Both the position numbers and the translations under genes were made by a program. The notes under the pieces were generated by a model, which ran no database searches, was not told the DNA's origin, and saw only the letters and a list, made by a program, of their open reading frames with translations. A stretch of 64,000 bases of DNA. Origin: Sweltsa coloradensis (lineage: Eukaryota; Arthropoda; Insecta; Plecoptera; Chloroperlidae). Shown here one piece after another: positions 42,958 through 55,249 of this stretch; the first letter of the stretch is position 1; every line of letters begins with the position of its first letter. Location of the stretch: the NCBI GenBank assembly GCA_024449915.1, contig JAMZAV010002031.1, forward strand, positions 1 to 64,000. Direction: 5' to 3'.

Positions 42958-45731
42958 GATTTGTTATTGTATTTGCAAATAGAAAGGCTGTTATTAAACA
43001 TAAAAGTACAGATGTTGCAGTAGCTGTTCGCACTGAAAAATTGTATGAGCTTCGGTGTGAGCTAGTTAGGCCTACCGGGTCAGCAGTAGCAAACCTTACC
43101 CAAACAGATGCAAAACTCTGGCACAGAAGGCTAGGTCACATTGGCAAGACAAACCTGGAGAAAATGGAACACCTAGTAGATGGCATGGATTGCAAGAAAG
43201 CTGCATCCGAACAGACGATATGTGAAATATGTCTTGCAGGAAAACAAACCAGACTTCCCCATAATCAGGAACGACCCAGAACACTGAGACCTTTGGAGCT
43301 GATTCATAGCGATGTAATGGGACTAATAAATGTAACCTCCTGGAACTCGAAAAGGTATGTTCTCTGCTTTGTTTACGATTTTACACATTTCACTGTGGTG
43401 TTTTGCATGGCAGAAAAATCGGAGACGTTCAAGTTCTTCAAGGCCTATGAAGCCTTGGCCACAGCCCACTTTAATCTCCCGATTAGTCGCTTCAGATGTG
43501 ACAGAGGCACTGAGTATTTGAGTGATGAAATAAAGATGTTCTTTGAGTCAAAAGGTATCCAGTATGAGTGTACGATAAGGGACACTCCTCAACAAAATGG
43601 CGTCTCCGAGAGGATGAATCGCACTATCGCAGAGAAGACCAGGTGTATGCTGCTGGAGTCTGGACTCGACAAGAATCTGTGGACTGAAGCAGTCTTAGCT
43701 GCTACCTATATCATCAACAGGGTTCCTACTTCAGCACTGGAAAACAAAGTGCCAGCTGAAGTGTGGTATGGAAAGCGTCCAGATGTAAAGAAAATCAGAG
43801 TGTTTGGCTGTGTGGCATATCTGCATCCTCCTAAAAGACTGATAGAGTGGAAATTTGGACCAAGGACTGTTAAGTGATACATGGTGGGATACTGCCAGAA
43901 TGGGTACAGGCTCTGGTGTCCCGAGCAACGGAAAGTTCTGGAGGGAAGAGATATTACATTCAACGAGTTCAAGTCGGCAGGACACAGAGAAACAGCAGAT
44001 TGGGATGAAGAGTTCAACGACCAACATCTGACAAGAATGCTGATTCATCCGAAACAAGGGAAGAAGTGACGGATGAAGACATTTCCGAAGATCAAGAAGC
44101 TGCCCCTCGTCGCAGCACCCGACGGAGGAACCTTCGAACCCATCTGAAGGATTTTCATGTAGGAGAAGATATTGTAGTATTTGCACTTAGTGCTGAAACA
44201 TTTGTAGACGATGTTCCACAGGTGTATGAAGATATCCAGGAAAGAGATGACAAAGACTTCTGGAATGCTGCGGTAGTGGAAGAACTCGATGCCCTTAATG
44301 TAAATAATACATGGACCCTGTGTGAGCTGCCCCTAGGTAGAAAAGCCATAAGCATTAAGTGGGTATTTAAAGTTAAGAGGGATTCAGAAGGATCAATTCA
44401 GAAATATAAAGCCAGGTTAGTGGTAAAGGGCTGCAGTCAACAAAAGGGTTTTGACTATACAGTAGCCAGCCGTAGCCAGACTAACAACCCTTAGAGTTCT
44501 GTTATCTGTTGCTAATGCTAAAAATCTCCATTGTGAACAACTAGATGTAAACAATGCTTTTCTAAATGGTAACTTGCAGGAGGAGATATTCATGAAGCAG
44601 CCTCAAGGTGTAGATGATAGGACTTCTCGTGTGTGTAAATAAAACAAGTCATTGTATGGACTGAAACAGGCGCCACGAGCCTAGAATGAAAAATTTGATG
44701 TTTTTATAAAAGGTTTAGGATTTAAGCAGTGTAAAAATGATCTCTGTCTGTATGTTAAGAAAGATGGTGACCATATTTTGTATGTTTTACTGTATGTTGA
44801 TGATATTATCCTAGCAGGAAACAACAGTCAGATGAAGGAAGATGTAAAGTTAAAACTCATATCCACATTCCGTTGCAAGGATCTGGGAGTGCTAAGTTAT
44901 TTTCTGGGAATGAACACTCGTACAGATAATGGTATCTTTCTTTCAAACGAAGTGTATCTCAAGGGTGTTCTCAAGCGTTTTGAAATGGAGAATTGTAATC
45001 CTATTTCTACTCCATTAGAAGTACATCCTCCTAGAGAAACAGAGGGTCCTTGTATTGTTGGACTAAAACCCTATCGTGAGCTGGTGGGGTGTCTTATGTA
45101 TGCCATGCTAACCACACGGCCTGATTTATGCGTTGCAGTAAATTTCTACAGCAGGTATCAAACAAATGCCACTCAGCGCCAGTGGGTTGGTCTAAAGCGA
45201 GTACTCAGGTATGTGAAAGCCACTCTCAATTATGGGCTGTTTCTTCCTAAATACAGTCCAACTGCACTGGTTGGCTATGCTGATGCTGACTGGGCCAATG
45301 AGGCAGATAGAAAATCTACTTCAGGATATTTGTTTGAAGTTTTTGGTGGAGTTGTTTCATGGAGTACCAGGAAACAGAGTGTGGTTGCGCTTTCATCTAC
45401 TGAAGCGGAGTATATTGCCTTATCTCTTGCAGCATGTGAACTTGTATGGCTTAAAAATTTGCTTAAAGAAGTGTTTGTTAATTCTGATGAACGCATTTTG
45501 TTATATGAGGACAATATGTCATGCATTCATCAGCTCAGTAAATCAGATTGTTCCAGGCAAAAGCATGTAGATGTCAAATATCATTTGGTTAAGAATCTAG
45601 TTGCCCAAAATCAAATCAATGTTCTTCATCGAAAGAGTGACAAGCAAAAGGCTGACATACTCACTAAAGGATTACCTTCTGTTCAATTCAACAAATTGAG
45701 AACTGGTCTAGGTATCCTACCTTTGGATTAA
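42958..45731 (+). pseudogene. Copia 2 pol: integrase, RT, RNase H
   Basis: Pre-integrase finger WHRRLGH and CEICLAGKQTRLPH. Integrase core IHSDVMG, FRCDRGTEYLS and PQQNGVSERMNRT. TGA stop at 43875. RT begins WVFKVKRDSEGSIQKYKARL, a frame change follows near 44480-44500, then LDVNNAFLNGNLQEEIFM. TAA stop at about 44640, the box YGLKQAPRA with TAG replacing tryptophan, then catalytic LLYVDDIILAG. RNase H has YADADWANEADRKSTSGY and ALSSTEAEYIAL and ends at 45731. Only three stops and one frame change, so a moderately young relic. It is a different Copia family from element 1. Confidence 0.92.
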
Positions 45732-45900
45732 CTTGGTTGAAGCAAGTGTAAAGACTTTTCGTCATGCTAATTATGTTAAGTTCTTTTTTTTAACTTTGAA
45801 CATTTCATTATTTGTGCTCTATGTTTTTTCACTTGTAGGCCTATTCATGTTTAGCACTTAGTCATTATTTGTAAAGAGATGTGAAATTGAGGGGGAGTAT

Positions 45901-46131
45901 TGTAATATAGCAATCTCTCATCTACTGAGTGTTTAAAGGAAGCGCCTCTGCTCCATGCCTTTACCTTTACAAGGCTGTGTCTTTAATATGTAGCTTACGC
46001 AGTTACAACAACATTCCGTTGTCGGCCTCTTTGTCGTTGGAAAATGTCGTGTAATACCTTGTATTTCTTATTCAACATATTCTCGTAATCTAATCATGAA
46101 GTGCTCGTTCTTTATAACAAACCCTACTACA
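45901..46131 (+). repeat. Copia 2 3' LTR (right end tentative)
   Basis: It starts TGTAATATAG directly after the polypurine tract. The end at CTACTACA (46131) is a guess, since no partner LTR is in the window. Confidence 0.55.
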
Positions 46132-47194
46132 ATTTAACTGAAAATTGCCGAGAAAGCTAAACTGCAACATACTAATTTCCATAACAGTGGCCATTTTGTT
46201 TTAGTCATGACAGGTCTTGGACACAAAAAAGATGGGCAACATTAGAATTGTTTATCTACGGTTCAATACGAATAAATTGATTCCATGTACAACGCTCTAT
46301 CACTAAAACTGCGACAGAATTTCAATGTTTCCAAACTACTATTCCGAGCTGTAAATCGACGGCCATCTTGGATTCAAAGCTTAACAAAATGGGTCTTATC
46401 GCCAAACCAATTTCAGAAACGAATTCCTCGACCCCCAACACCATAAAAACCATATACTACGCTATACTTTAGGCTAAACCATTGCAAAGATAGTGTCTGA
46501 CATGACAAATGGTCGCCATATTAGATTTTGGGCTCTGGCGGAGTATGCTCACACTTTCGTGAGAGGCATGGGGGCTAAATTTTTTATAAAACCTTCTTAG
46601 AGCACAAATCCGTTGAGAAATCGTCATTGTCTCTCAACGGTCACAAAAGTGTCGGAAATGACCCTACTACATTGGCCTGACGATGCCAACACTATCTGCA
46701 TTTTTCCGATGGAGCTGCTATATATTGTCAGGTATTGGGATATTTAGTATCCAAATACTGGTTTATTCATTGATTAAGGAAGGCATCACATCACTGTGTG
46801 AAGTTGCAATCATAGACAGGAAGGAAGCATAATAGTCGGGTAAATGACTGATTTGTCATCGCTTGACGCAATTAGGAAGACGAAGAGTGCTGATTGAGTG
46901 AAGTTCCGTCAGCAGAATGGCGCAAGTCACAGGGGATTTTGGGACCGTGATTGAACTCAAGAACGTCGACAATAGCGTCTGTCTAAACACTTACAAATTG
47001 CTTGAAACTGGCCTCTGTCACGGGGAGTGCTGATCGGGCGGAAGAGAGTGCCAGATGATGACGCACGGAGAGAGGGGGTGAGAGCTCGCGGATTGGCTTA
47101 GAGTGGTCACGTGGGGAGGATCAGAAAGCTCTCGCGAGTGAGAACGGGCGTAGGACGGGAGTCTTGTGCAGGCACTGAACGAATAATCACATAT
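46132..47194. other. Unassigned sequence, perhaps partly LTR of the outer Gypsy
   Basis: No ORF. The outer Gypsy LTR must begin somewhere in this region or in 47703-47867, but its partner is outside the window. Confidence 0.4.
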
Positions 47195-47702
47195 GCCTTG
47201 TCCACACTAGCACTTTAAAGTGAGCTTTAAAGTTAGGGGCACTTTAAGTCTAGGTGTAGACGCTCGAAAAGCAACTTGAAGTCCCCCTCATTTTAAATCA
47301 TCCCAGGACCCCATTTAAAGTGAGGAGCTACTTATAACAATCGATTTACCGTATCTCGATTCTGAAATGGCGGGACGACTAGTATTTTAAGGTTATGTTC
47401 AGAGTTTGTGACATTACTTTAGCCCGAAATAGCCCACTCTGTAACTTTATTCACGTCTCAAAATTCTAAATAAGATAAGAAGAAAAGACGAAATTTCTCT
47501 AGTGACGAAATTCATTGTTTAATTGACATTGAAAAACAGCTGAAAAATAATAACAAAGACAGCTGATTGGTCATTGCCATCTAAACTCAGAAATGACGTT
47601 AAATCACGGGCGGTGATTATTGTTCCAGTGTAGACGCACGGTAACTGTAAATGACTCATTTAAAGTGGGACGGACTTAAAGTGAACGTAAGTGTGAACAA
47701 GG
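47195..47702. mobile_element. ~508-bp MITE
   Basis: CCTTGTCCACACTAGCACTT at the left is mirrored by AGTGTGAACAAGG at the right, with repeated CACTTTAAA/TTTAAAGTG subterminal motifs. TAT on both sides (47192-47194, 47703-47705) is a possible target duplication. Confidence 0.65.
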
Positions 47703-47978
47703 TATTAGAGTGTCAAGTGACAGGTGTATAGTGTATGTAGCGCGCATGCGCTGCGCGATGTATGTTCAGTATGTTGGTACGACTGAAGAATAAACATGGC
47801 TACAATCCAGGCACAGTGTTGTGTACAGTTTGACCTCCTCCTAGTAATCATAGATATTAGGCCTACAGTTGGCGACGTAAGTAAACTTATAAAAGTGTTT
47901 TGATTCAATTCGTGGGTGAGTAGTGCATGGCTTATTTTGATTAAATTCGGTTCTCGCCCTGTTTTAATACGATTCGCG

Positions 47979-48810
47979 ATGGACTCAGACGCGCTGTCGA
48001 CGTCGGCGTCTATCAAACCATTCGTGCCCGGGACAGATACCAGTGTTGCGTCACTTAAATGGAACAGATGGCTGAGATATTTCGAGCTCTACATACTAGC
48101 AAAGTGTATAACCGGGTGCCAACGGAAAAAAGCTCTTCTACTTCACCTCGCTCGGGGGAGAGAGTGTGCAAGACATATGGTTCACACTGCCCGAGTTACA
48201 GGTAGAACACACCGACCAGTCAGACGAGTCTGATTCATGTAAGGTAACATTGCAAACATAGGCCTACTTCCAGCCACAAACTTGCTTCGCTCACCAGAGG
48301 CAGGTTTTCCGAGCTATGAAGCAAGCTGCAGACGAAACAGTTGCCCAGTTCGTAACGCGCCTACAGGGCCAAGGTAAATATTGTTATTTCGGTTCGAGGA
48401 CGCCATTTTAGACCAACTGAGGGAAACATGTTCTCTTGGTGACGTCAGGCGGGACTTGCTGAAAGTGGGGGACGCGTTAACATTGAAACAAGCTCTCGAC
48501 ATTGGTCGAGCAGTCGAGGTGATGCAATCAGTAGGCCAGTCTATGATCTAGGCCTAGGCGAGGCATTGATTGCGCGCGTTTCGTCAGCGTCTGCGAGTGT
48601 ACACGCCAGGAACGGGCGGCAAAAGAAACAGCTGGCTTGTTTCGGATGCGGCAGTACCAACCACCTTGCGCGAGACAAGAAATGTCCCGCCAGAGGGAAA
48701 GAATGCCTGACATGTGGTATTAAAGGTCACTTCGTGAAGTTATGCAAAACTAAGAGCGAGGAGAAACTACAGAGATTTCTCACGGAAAAAAGTATCAAAT
48801 ATTCGTAACC
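47979..48810 (+). pseudogene. Outer Gypsy gag
   Basis: It starts MDSDALSTSASIKPFVPG. The capsid-like part has WNRWLRYFELYILAKCI, then frame-shifted pieces (VQDIWFTLPELQVEHTDQS; FRAMKQAADETVAQFVTRLQ). Two zinc knuckles close it: CFGCGSTNHLARDKKC and CLTCGIKGHFVKLC. Several frame changes. Confidence 0.82.
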
Positions 48811-48839
48811 TAAACGATGAGGGAGTAGAACAAGAAGAA

Positions 48840-50154
48840 GAGACACAAGACTACACCTTTGCACTGCATAGGGAAACTAGGCCTAAAGTTGGGTTAGTAA
48901 CAGCTGATATAGGAGACGTGTCAATCGACCTGATGATTGATTCAGGTGCTTCATGTAACATCCTAAAGACCTTAGAAACATGTAGGCTAACATAAATAAA
49001 ATTAAGGGCAAGTGTGGAGATACTACAAAAAACATTTATCCTGATGGGAGTTCCCAAACCCTCAAAGTATTGGGGAAATTCACCATAGAAATCAAAGTTG
49101 AAGGTGAAGAGAGCCACGAAATAGTATTCTATGCGGTTGACAGCGATGGGATCAGCTCTTGTGGAGCAACTCCGCCAGAGAACTGGGGGTCCTGAAAACG
49201 GGATTTCCTTTGAATGTATTAAATTTGACCCAGGAAAATAACAAATTGGAGGAAATCAAAGGTGAGTTCCCGACTTTCTTCATGGGAGTAGGGAAGTTAT
49301 AAGACTTCATGCTAAAGCCAGAAAAAGTCAGGTGAGTTGAGACAATGTGTGGACATGAGAGTGCCAAATACTACGATTGTGAGGGAGCGACAACTGATAC
49401 CAACAATCGAGGAGATAACACCGGAACTGCAAGGTAGTTCAGTGTCCAGCATTCCGACTTACAGACCGCATTTCACCAGACCGAACTTTGTGAGAGTTCT
49501 AGGGAAATTAGAAGACTTGAGACAAAACATAAACTTCAAGTGGGGCAAGGGACAAGCTGACGCATTCAACCTAATTAGAGGGATGCTATCAGACAAGAGG
49601 ACCTTAAGATTCTACATATAAGGTGCCCCCACGAAGATCATCGCAAATACCAGCCCATATGGGCTTGGAGCTGTTCTAGTACAGGAACAGGGAGACGGGC
49701 CACATATCATAGAATTCGCGAGTCGATCTCTGGCAGACGCTGAAAAGAAATTTAGCCAAGTAGAAAAGAAGGCTCTCGGGCTCGTATGGAGTTGTGAAAG
49801 ATTCCACCACTACGTCTACGGTGGAGAGTTCACCTTGGTTACAGACCATAAGCCACTCCAATTCATCTTTGGGACCAAGTCGAAACCTTGCGCAAGAGTG
49901 GAGCGGTGGGTAATGCGACTCCCTTCAAAGTAGAATATCAGCCGGGAAGAAGTAACATGGCTGACCCTTTGTCGAGATTGTCAGTTAACCGGGACAGTAA
50001 TAAAACACCTGACGACCCTGATCACCATTTTCGCTGGGTAGCAAGTCAGACTGTACCAAAAGCCATGAGTTTGGAAGAAATCCAAAAAGAATCCAGACTA
50101 GACCAGGAAGCAGCTTCGGTAATAGAAAGTATCAACTCAGACATATGGCCGTTA
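48840..50154 (+). pseudogene. Outer Gypsy protease, RT and RNase H
   Basis: Protease LMIDSGASCNIL at about 48935. RT is strongly reduced: CVDMRVPNT at about 49345, then a jump to FTRPNFVRVLGKLEDLRQ-type sequence; the catalytic YxDD block is not seen, implying an internal deletion. RNase H is in pieces (TSPYGLGAVLVQEQGDG, FHHYVYGGEFTLVTDHKPL). Frame changes and stops throughout. Confidence 0.8.
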
Positions 50155-50520
50155 AGCTGCATTCACTACCTGGACGTCGGCGAGCGCTCGCTGCCGGAAA
50201 CGGCTGTTTCGACCAATCACGATGGAGCGGCGCTTCGTAGCGCCGAGGAGCGCTGAAGTTGGTTCAGTTCAACTTTTGGGCCGGCGCTCGACCGGAAGTT
50301 AACGATATTAAGCGTGTTTGAATTATTTATTAATATATTTGCGTCTCAAAAATCGAAAACATAATTTACCATACAGTTTAAAGCTGAAAATAGTGTATCA
50401 ATCGTTGCAACTCTCATTCATATTATGACTATTTCTGGAGAGGGGGTAAATAGTTCATCGAGCGCCCGCCTCGGCACCGAGCACTCGGCGCTCGCCGACG
50501 TGTAGGTAGTGAAGGCAGCT
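50155..50520. mobile_element. 366-bp MITE with TTA target duplication
   Basis: Terminal repeats AGCTGCATTCACTACCT / AGGTAGTGAAGGCAGCT, extended by CGTCGGCGAGCGC on both sides. TTA at 50152-50154 and 50521-50523. A 3-bp TWA duplication fits PIF/Harbinger (inference). Confidence 0.75.
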
Positions 50521-50839
50521 TTAGAGCTAAAGAAACATGAACTTATCAAAAGTGAACTTTGTGTCTACCAATCAATAGTTCTTCGGGGGACGCGTATCTT
50601 CATACCCAAGAACCTCAGACCCAGAGTGCTTGAGCTAGCGCACCAAGGACACCCTGGCATCGTTTCAAAGAAGCAGAAGTTAGGCCTACGTTCCAGGGTC
50701 TGGTGGCCAGCGATAGATAAAAAGGTAGAAGCGTTCTGCAAACACTGCCATGATTGCCAGGTGGTGAGTTCACCCAGCCGTCCTGTGCCGGTGATCAGAA
50801 CCATGTTACCAGACAGGCCATGGCAAGATTTAGCTATAG
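50521..50839 (+). pseudogene. Outer Gypsy integrase, zinc-finger part
   Basis: LRPRVLELAHQGHPGIVSKK, VWWPAIDKKVEAFCKHCHDC (HHCC finger) and DRPWQDLAI; the reading continues after the foldback as DYLEP and then at 63123. Confidence 0.85.
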
Positions 50840-51771
50840 GCTACTAGCACCTACGTCACAAATCGAGGGGAATGAGGGGTATTCTCCGCTTAGAGCCCAA
50901 CTGATGGACAAGCAACCATCGTTTCGCAAGTGGACGCCTGCTGAACGTCGCACAACTTATCACGCTCTAACTTTTACCCTATTCATTATTGGGAAAAAAC
51001 TTAAGAGGAATAATATTTAGCAAATATATCATTCCTTCTAATAGCGATTATTTTGAATTTTTAGACAAACGTTAACGTGTTATATCGATGTGCGTATTGA
51101 AATAACATTTAAAACTGTTACTTGTTTTTTATGAAATTAAATAAAACAACTTCAATTGACAAAAAACTTAGTGATCGGATTTTGACAAGACCTCTTTCAA
51201 AATATTCATCGGACTGTTTAGACAAGAAATAAATAAACTTTCTAGATAGAAAGTGCACAGAACGAAAATTTATACCCATAGGGTAATATGCATGGTATGT
51301 GTTTTCATCTAAAATACGCGCTTTTGACAAGCGGATGAGCCGTGAAAACTGCACGCTTCTGTAAAATTTCGTTCAGTGCTTTTTCTATCGAGAAAGTTAA
51401 CTTATTTCTTTTCTTATTAGTTGGATGCATATTTAGAGGAGAATTCTTTTTGAAATCCGATCAGTATTTTTTATCAATTGAAGTTGAGAAGACTTAAAGT
51501 TGTTGATAAATTTGTCATTTATAATGCGTAACTTGTTATAACAAGCTAACGGTTCTGTTAAAAAGTTCGAGATAATCGCCATTAGAAGGAATCATATGTT
51601 TGCTAAATATTATTCCTCTTAAGTTTTGTCCAAATAATGAATAGGATAAAAGTTAGAGCGTGATCTTTGTTGAGCCGTTCACCAGGCGTCGACTTGCGAA
51701 ATGAGGCTGCTTGTCCATCAGTTCGATTCGCGGCCACTTGCCGGCGAGCTGTGACGTCACGTGAGGCTTCC
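50840..51771. mobile_element. 932-bp foldback element, TSD CTATAG
   Basis: CTATAG is at 50834-50839 and 51772-51777. The arms pair over more than 350 bases: AACTGATGGACAAGC, CACGCTCTAACTTTTA, AACTTAAGAGGAATAATATT and GATTATTTT/CGAGATAATCG are mirrored. The terminal 50 bases pair poorly. No ORF. A 6-bp or slightly longer duplication leaves the superfamily open. Confidence 0.75.
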
Positions 51772-51790
51772 CTATAGATTACTTGGAGCC

Positions 51791-51970
51791 TGTTGTATTT
51801 TTAATAATGATAGGCCTAGGGCTGGTTTTCTGATATCTAGCCATGCTCTTTTATTCACGCTTCACGGAATGACGTCGTACCTGCCACCTCTAGGCATCAC
51901 TTCCGCCAGGCACGTTATGTTTACAAGGCGCATGTATTTTGGCGCACTATTTAAACAGTGGGACACAACA
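51791..51970 (-). repeat. Inner Gypsy 3' LTR (34-bp internal deletion)
   Basis: Plus-strand TGTTGTATTTT to GGGACACAACA. It lacks a 34-base block present in the 5' LTR (after TGTTGTATTTT). The polypurine tract on the minus strand is GGTTGGGAGGAA next to it. Confidence 0.88.
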
Positions 51971-52256
51971 TTCCTCCCAACCTTAATTTAAAGATCAAAC
52001 ATAAAGTAAACAATAGTATTAGAATCACTTCATACATGTAATGCATACTGGTTGTTTCAATAAGTATGTCCAATAGAGAAACTTAAAACTAACCTGATAG
52101 TCCAATATAAGAATGCCAATAAAGAGATTGAAGATAAGATAACTTGCATTTGATAAATAATTGTAAAGAGCGGCATAAGCCTATCCTATGCTAATCGTAT
52201 AATCAAAATGTCAATGGAATGATTGAACTGGATGCTAGTTACAGAAGTTAACATGG

Positions 52257-55249
52257 TTACATTACAAAATCGTCGAGTCTGGCAGGGCGTTGCCTCTGTC
52301 GTTGCGGGTAACGTGGAGCACGTTCCGCCGGTTGGCGTTGTTGCTCAACTTCTTGAGGAGGTCCTCGTTGGGGCAGAGGGTTCTCTTGCACGATTTCTGG
52401 CTGGGGATCTCCATCAGGGTCGAAGGTTTCTGGAACCTCCCAGTCTTCTTCTTCGTCCTCTTCTGCTTCATTTGACTCGCAGTTTGTTGTAGTGAGGATA
52501 CGTTTGAAGTGAGATGAATTCCGGACGATAACCTGCTGGCCTTGGGTTGCGTAGATCTTCGTGCCAAGGATTTTCGTGATTTTAAATGGCGTCGTATTAA
52601 ACGGGGGTGTGTATTTGTTTATCTTGGGTTGCCGTACAAGGACTGTGTCTCCAACCTTGAAAGTGTGGTTCTTCGTATGACGCCTCTCGTCAGTGTACGC
52701 TTTGCTTCTTTTTTTCATGAGAGTGTCAGTAAGACGTATCCTTGTGTTGACGTTGTTCGTTTCGGAGGCTGCTGTGAAGTGTGGAATGGATGTCTTCATT
52801 TTCCTACCAAAGAGCGCTTCGTAGGGTGAGACTCCGGTGGTTGAGTGCGGTGTTGTTCTGTAATTCATTAGGAAGGCGTCTAGCTCCGTCTTCTCGTCTT
52901 TTCCTTCCACTTTAGCAGTGAGAATGACTTTTCGAATGGTTCGGACTCCTCGTTCTGCGAGGCCGTTTGCCTCCGGCCCACAGTGGGGTAACTTTGTGAT
53001 GGGTAAAGTGTAGCTCGTTGGCAAAGTTAGCGAACACTTTTCCATTGAATGGAGGGCCGTTGTCGGATTTTAACTGGTTTGGGATACCAAAGGATGAGAA
53101 GATGTTTCTAAGGTGCGGAATTACTGTTTCGATTTCAACGATGAGATGTGGCGAGTGATTGGATAGCGGGAATATTCGTCGATTATTAACATGATGTTTT
53201 TTCCACTTGGATATGGGCCATCGAAATCCACAGCAAGATTTTGCCATGGGCCTTGGGGTAAGGGAGTGGGTTGGATCGGGTCTCTTGATTTGGGTTTTGG
53301 TTGTGGTTTGGCAGGGATGACAGTTTTGGATGGCTTCCTCCACGGTTTTATCAATGTTAGGGAACCAAACTTTCTCCCTCAAGAGTTTTTTTCGTCTTCA
53401 CAATCCCCAAGTGTCCACGGTGAGCAAGTTCGACTGTTCTGTTTTGCAGGGATTTGGTATAATGATTTTAGTTCCTTCAAGGAGGATGTTCTTTGATGCT
53501 CCCTTTGCGATTGCGATTTCGTGTATTATTGGCTTGAATTGCTTGAGAGTTGCAGTTGTAGCGGCTTTTTCTTGGGTTTGAAGATTTTATGTGTTTCTTG
53601 TAATTCCATTAGTAGTGGGTCATTTTCCGTTGCTTCCTCAATTTCTTGGAGCGACATTGCTTTCGGAGTTGCGTGTCTTAGGATGAACTGGATGTATTCT
53701 TCAGGAACCTTTGGTGTCCTGTATTCTGATTTTGTGAACTCTAGTGGATGTCGAGACATATAGTCAGATGGGTTGTCTACGCCCTTCTTGTGAACGATCG
53801 TGAAACGATAAGGGATTAGCCGGAGACACAAACGTTCGATTCGAGCAGAAGGTGAGGATGCAGGATTTCCCATGATGTAGAGAAGTGGCTTATGATCAGT
53901 GTGGACGGTGAACTGTGTTCCAAATAAGTACAAATGGAAGTGTTCCATTCCGAATACTACTGCCACAGCTTCTCGTTCGATTTGACTGTAACGTCCTTCA
54001 GCTTCAGTGAGCGACCGGCTAGCGTACGCCACGATGTTTTCATTGCCAGCATTGTCCGACTGTGCGAAAATGGCTGCTACACCAACTGGGCTCGCGTCCA
54101 CTATTAGGTGTGTTTCTTTATTCTCATCATAGTAGGCAAGGGTCTCATGATTTGACAGTTGAGTCTTCAGCTGGTCCAACGCTGCCTGATGTCTTGATGA
54201 CCATTCCCACTCCGCATCTTTGTGGGTGAGATCTCTGAGTGGTTTAGTTGTGGTAGCAAGATTGGGGATGAATTTGCCACAATATTGTATCATACCCAGA
54301 AGGCTTCTGACCTCACTGGCATTCTTTGGTGAGTCTAATGCTGTGAAGGCTTTAACTTTGGCAGGGTCTGGTTCGATGCCGTTCTTGGAAAACTTGTTTC
54401 CAAAGAAAACTAGCTCTGGCTGATTGAATAAGCACTTTTTTTCGTTAAGTGTGCACCCTGCTTCTTGAAGTCGAGTAAAGACTGCATGAAGGGCTCTGTC
54501 ATGCTCTTCTTGACTCAATTCCCATGTACGAGAATGTCGTCACTGATATTGATTACGCCTTCGATTCCCTGAAGGACTTGACGAATTGTGTTTTGGAACA
54601 CTTCGGCGGCAGAATTTATGCCGAAGTTGAGTCTTTTGTATCTTCTTAGTCCAACATATGTGGAGAATGTGGTTATTTCGCGGGATACCTCGTCCAGCTC
54701 CAACTGGTGGTAGCCATCTTTGAGATCGATTTTAGAGAACGTGGTGGCACCATTTAACGAGGAGATGAGGTCGTCGAGTGTAGGCGTGATGTGGCGTTCC
54801 CGTTTGATTGCTACGTTTGCTTGACGCATGTCCACACACAGCCTAACCGCATTTGGGTCTCGAGGTTTTGGTACTGGAACGATGGGAGATACCCATGGGG
54901 TAGAGCCGGATACCGGTTCTATGATATCGAGTTCCTCGAGCCTAGCGACTTCCGCTGCCACTTTCCGACGCATGTGAAAGGGGATTCTTCTGTGCTTCTG
55001 GGCTACTGGGGGTACCGCGGGGTCTACATGCAGATGTACTTTGAAGTCGTGTAGCTTGCCCACACCAGTGAAGAGTTGTGGATATAGTGAAGGGTAATCA
55101 GAGTTTAACTGTGTGGCTATTTGAATTAGTTCAAGATTAACCGCACTCTCGTAGCCAAGTAGGGAATCAGCGCTTCCCTTCACGACGAATATGTTTGTGG
55201 TGAGGGTGGCGTTTTTATGAGATAATGTTGCAGTAAAGCATCCTAGCAC
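52257..55249 (-). pseudogene. Inner Gypsy pol: RT, RNase H, integrase
   Basis: Minus strand. RT (about 55100-54515) has FHMRRKVAAEVARLEELDII, LCVDMRQANVAIKRERH, FSKIDLKDGYHQLELDE and INISDDILVHG, where the usual YxDD tyrosine position is serine. RNase H (54518-53700) has LIVDASPVGVAAIFAQ and FTVHTDHKPLLYIM. Integrase (53382-52257) has the finger CHPCQTTTKTQ, core KSDNGPPFNG and NGLAERGVRTIRK, ending RPARLDDFVM. The RT and RNase H frames overlap by a few bases; integrase has frame changes near 53200 and 53000. Confidence 0.9.

Larger units (their letters stand above)
42958..46131 (+). mobile_element. Copia LTR retrotransposon 2, 5'-truncated
   Basis: It begins inside the protease tail (about 42958) and retains pre-integrase, integrase, RT and RNase H, the polypurine tract GAGGGGGAG (45889-45897) and a 3' LTR from 45901 (TGTAATATAG). 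No gag or 5' LTR is present upstream. Confidence 0.85.
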
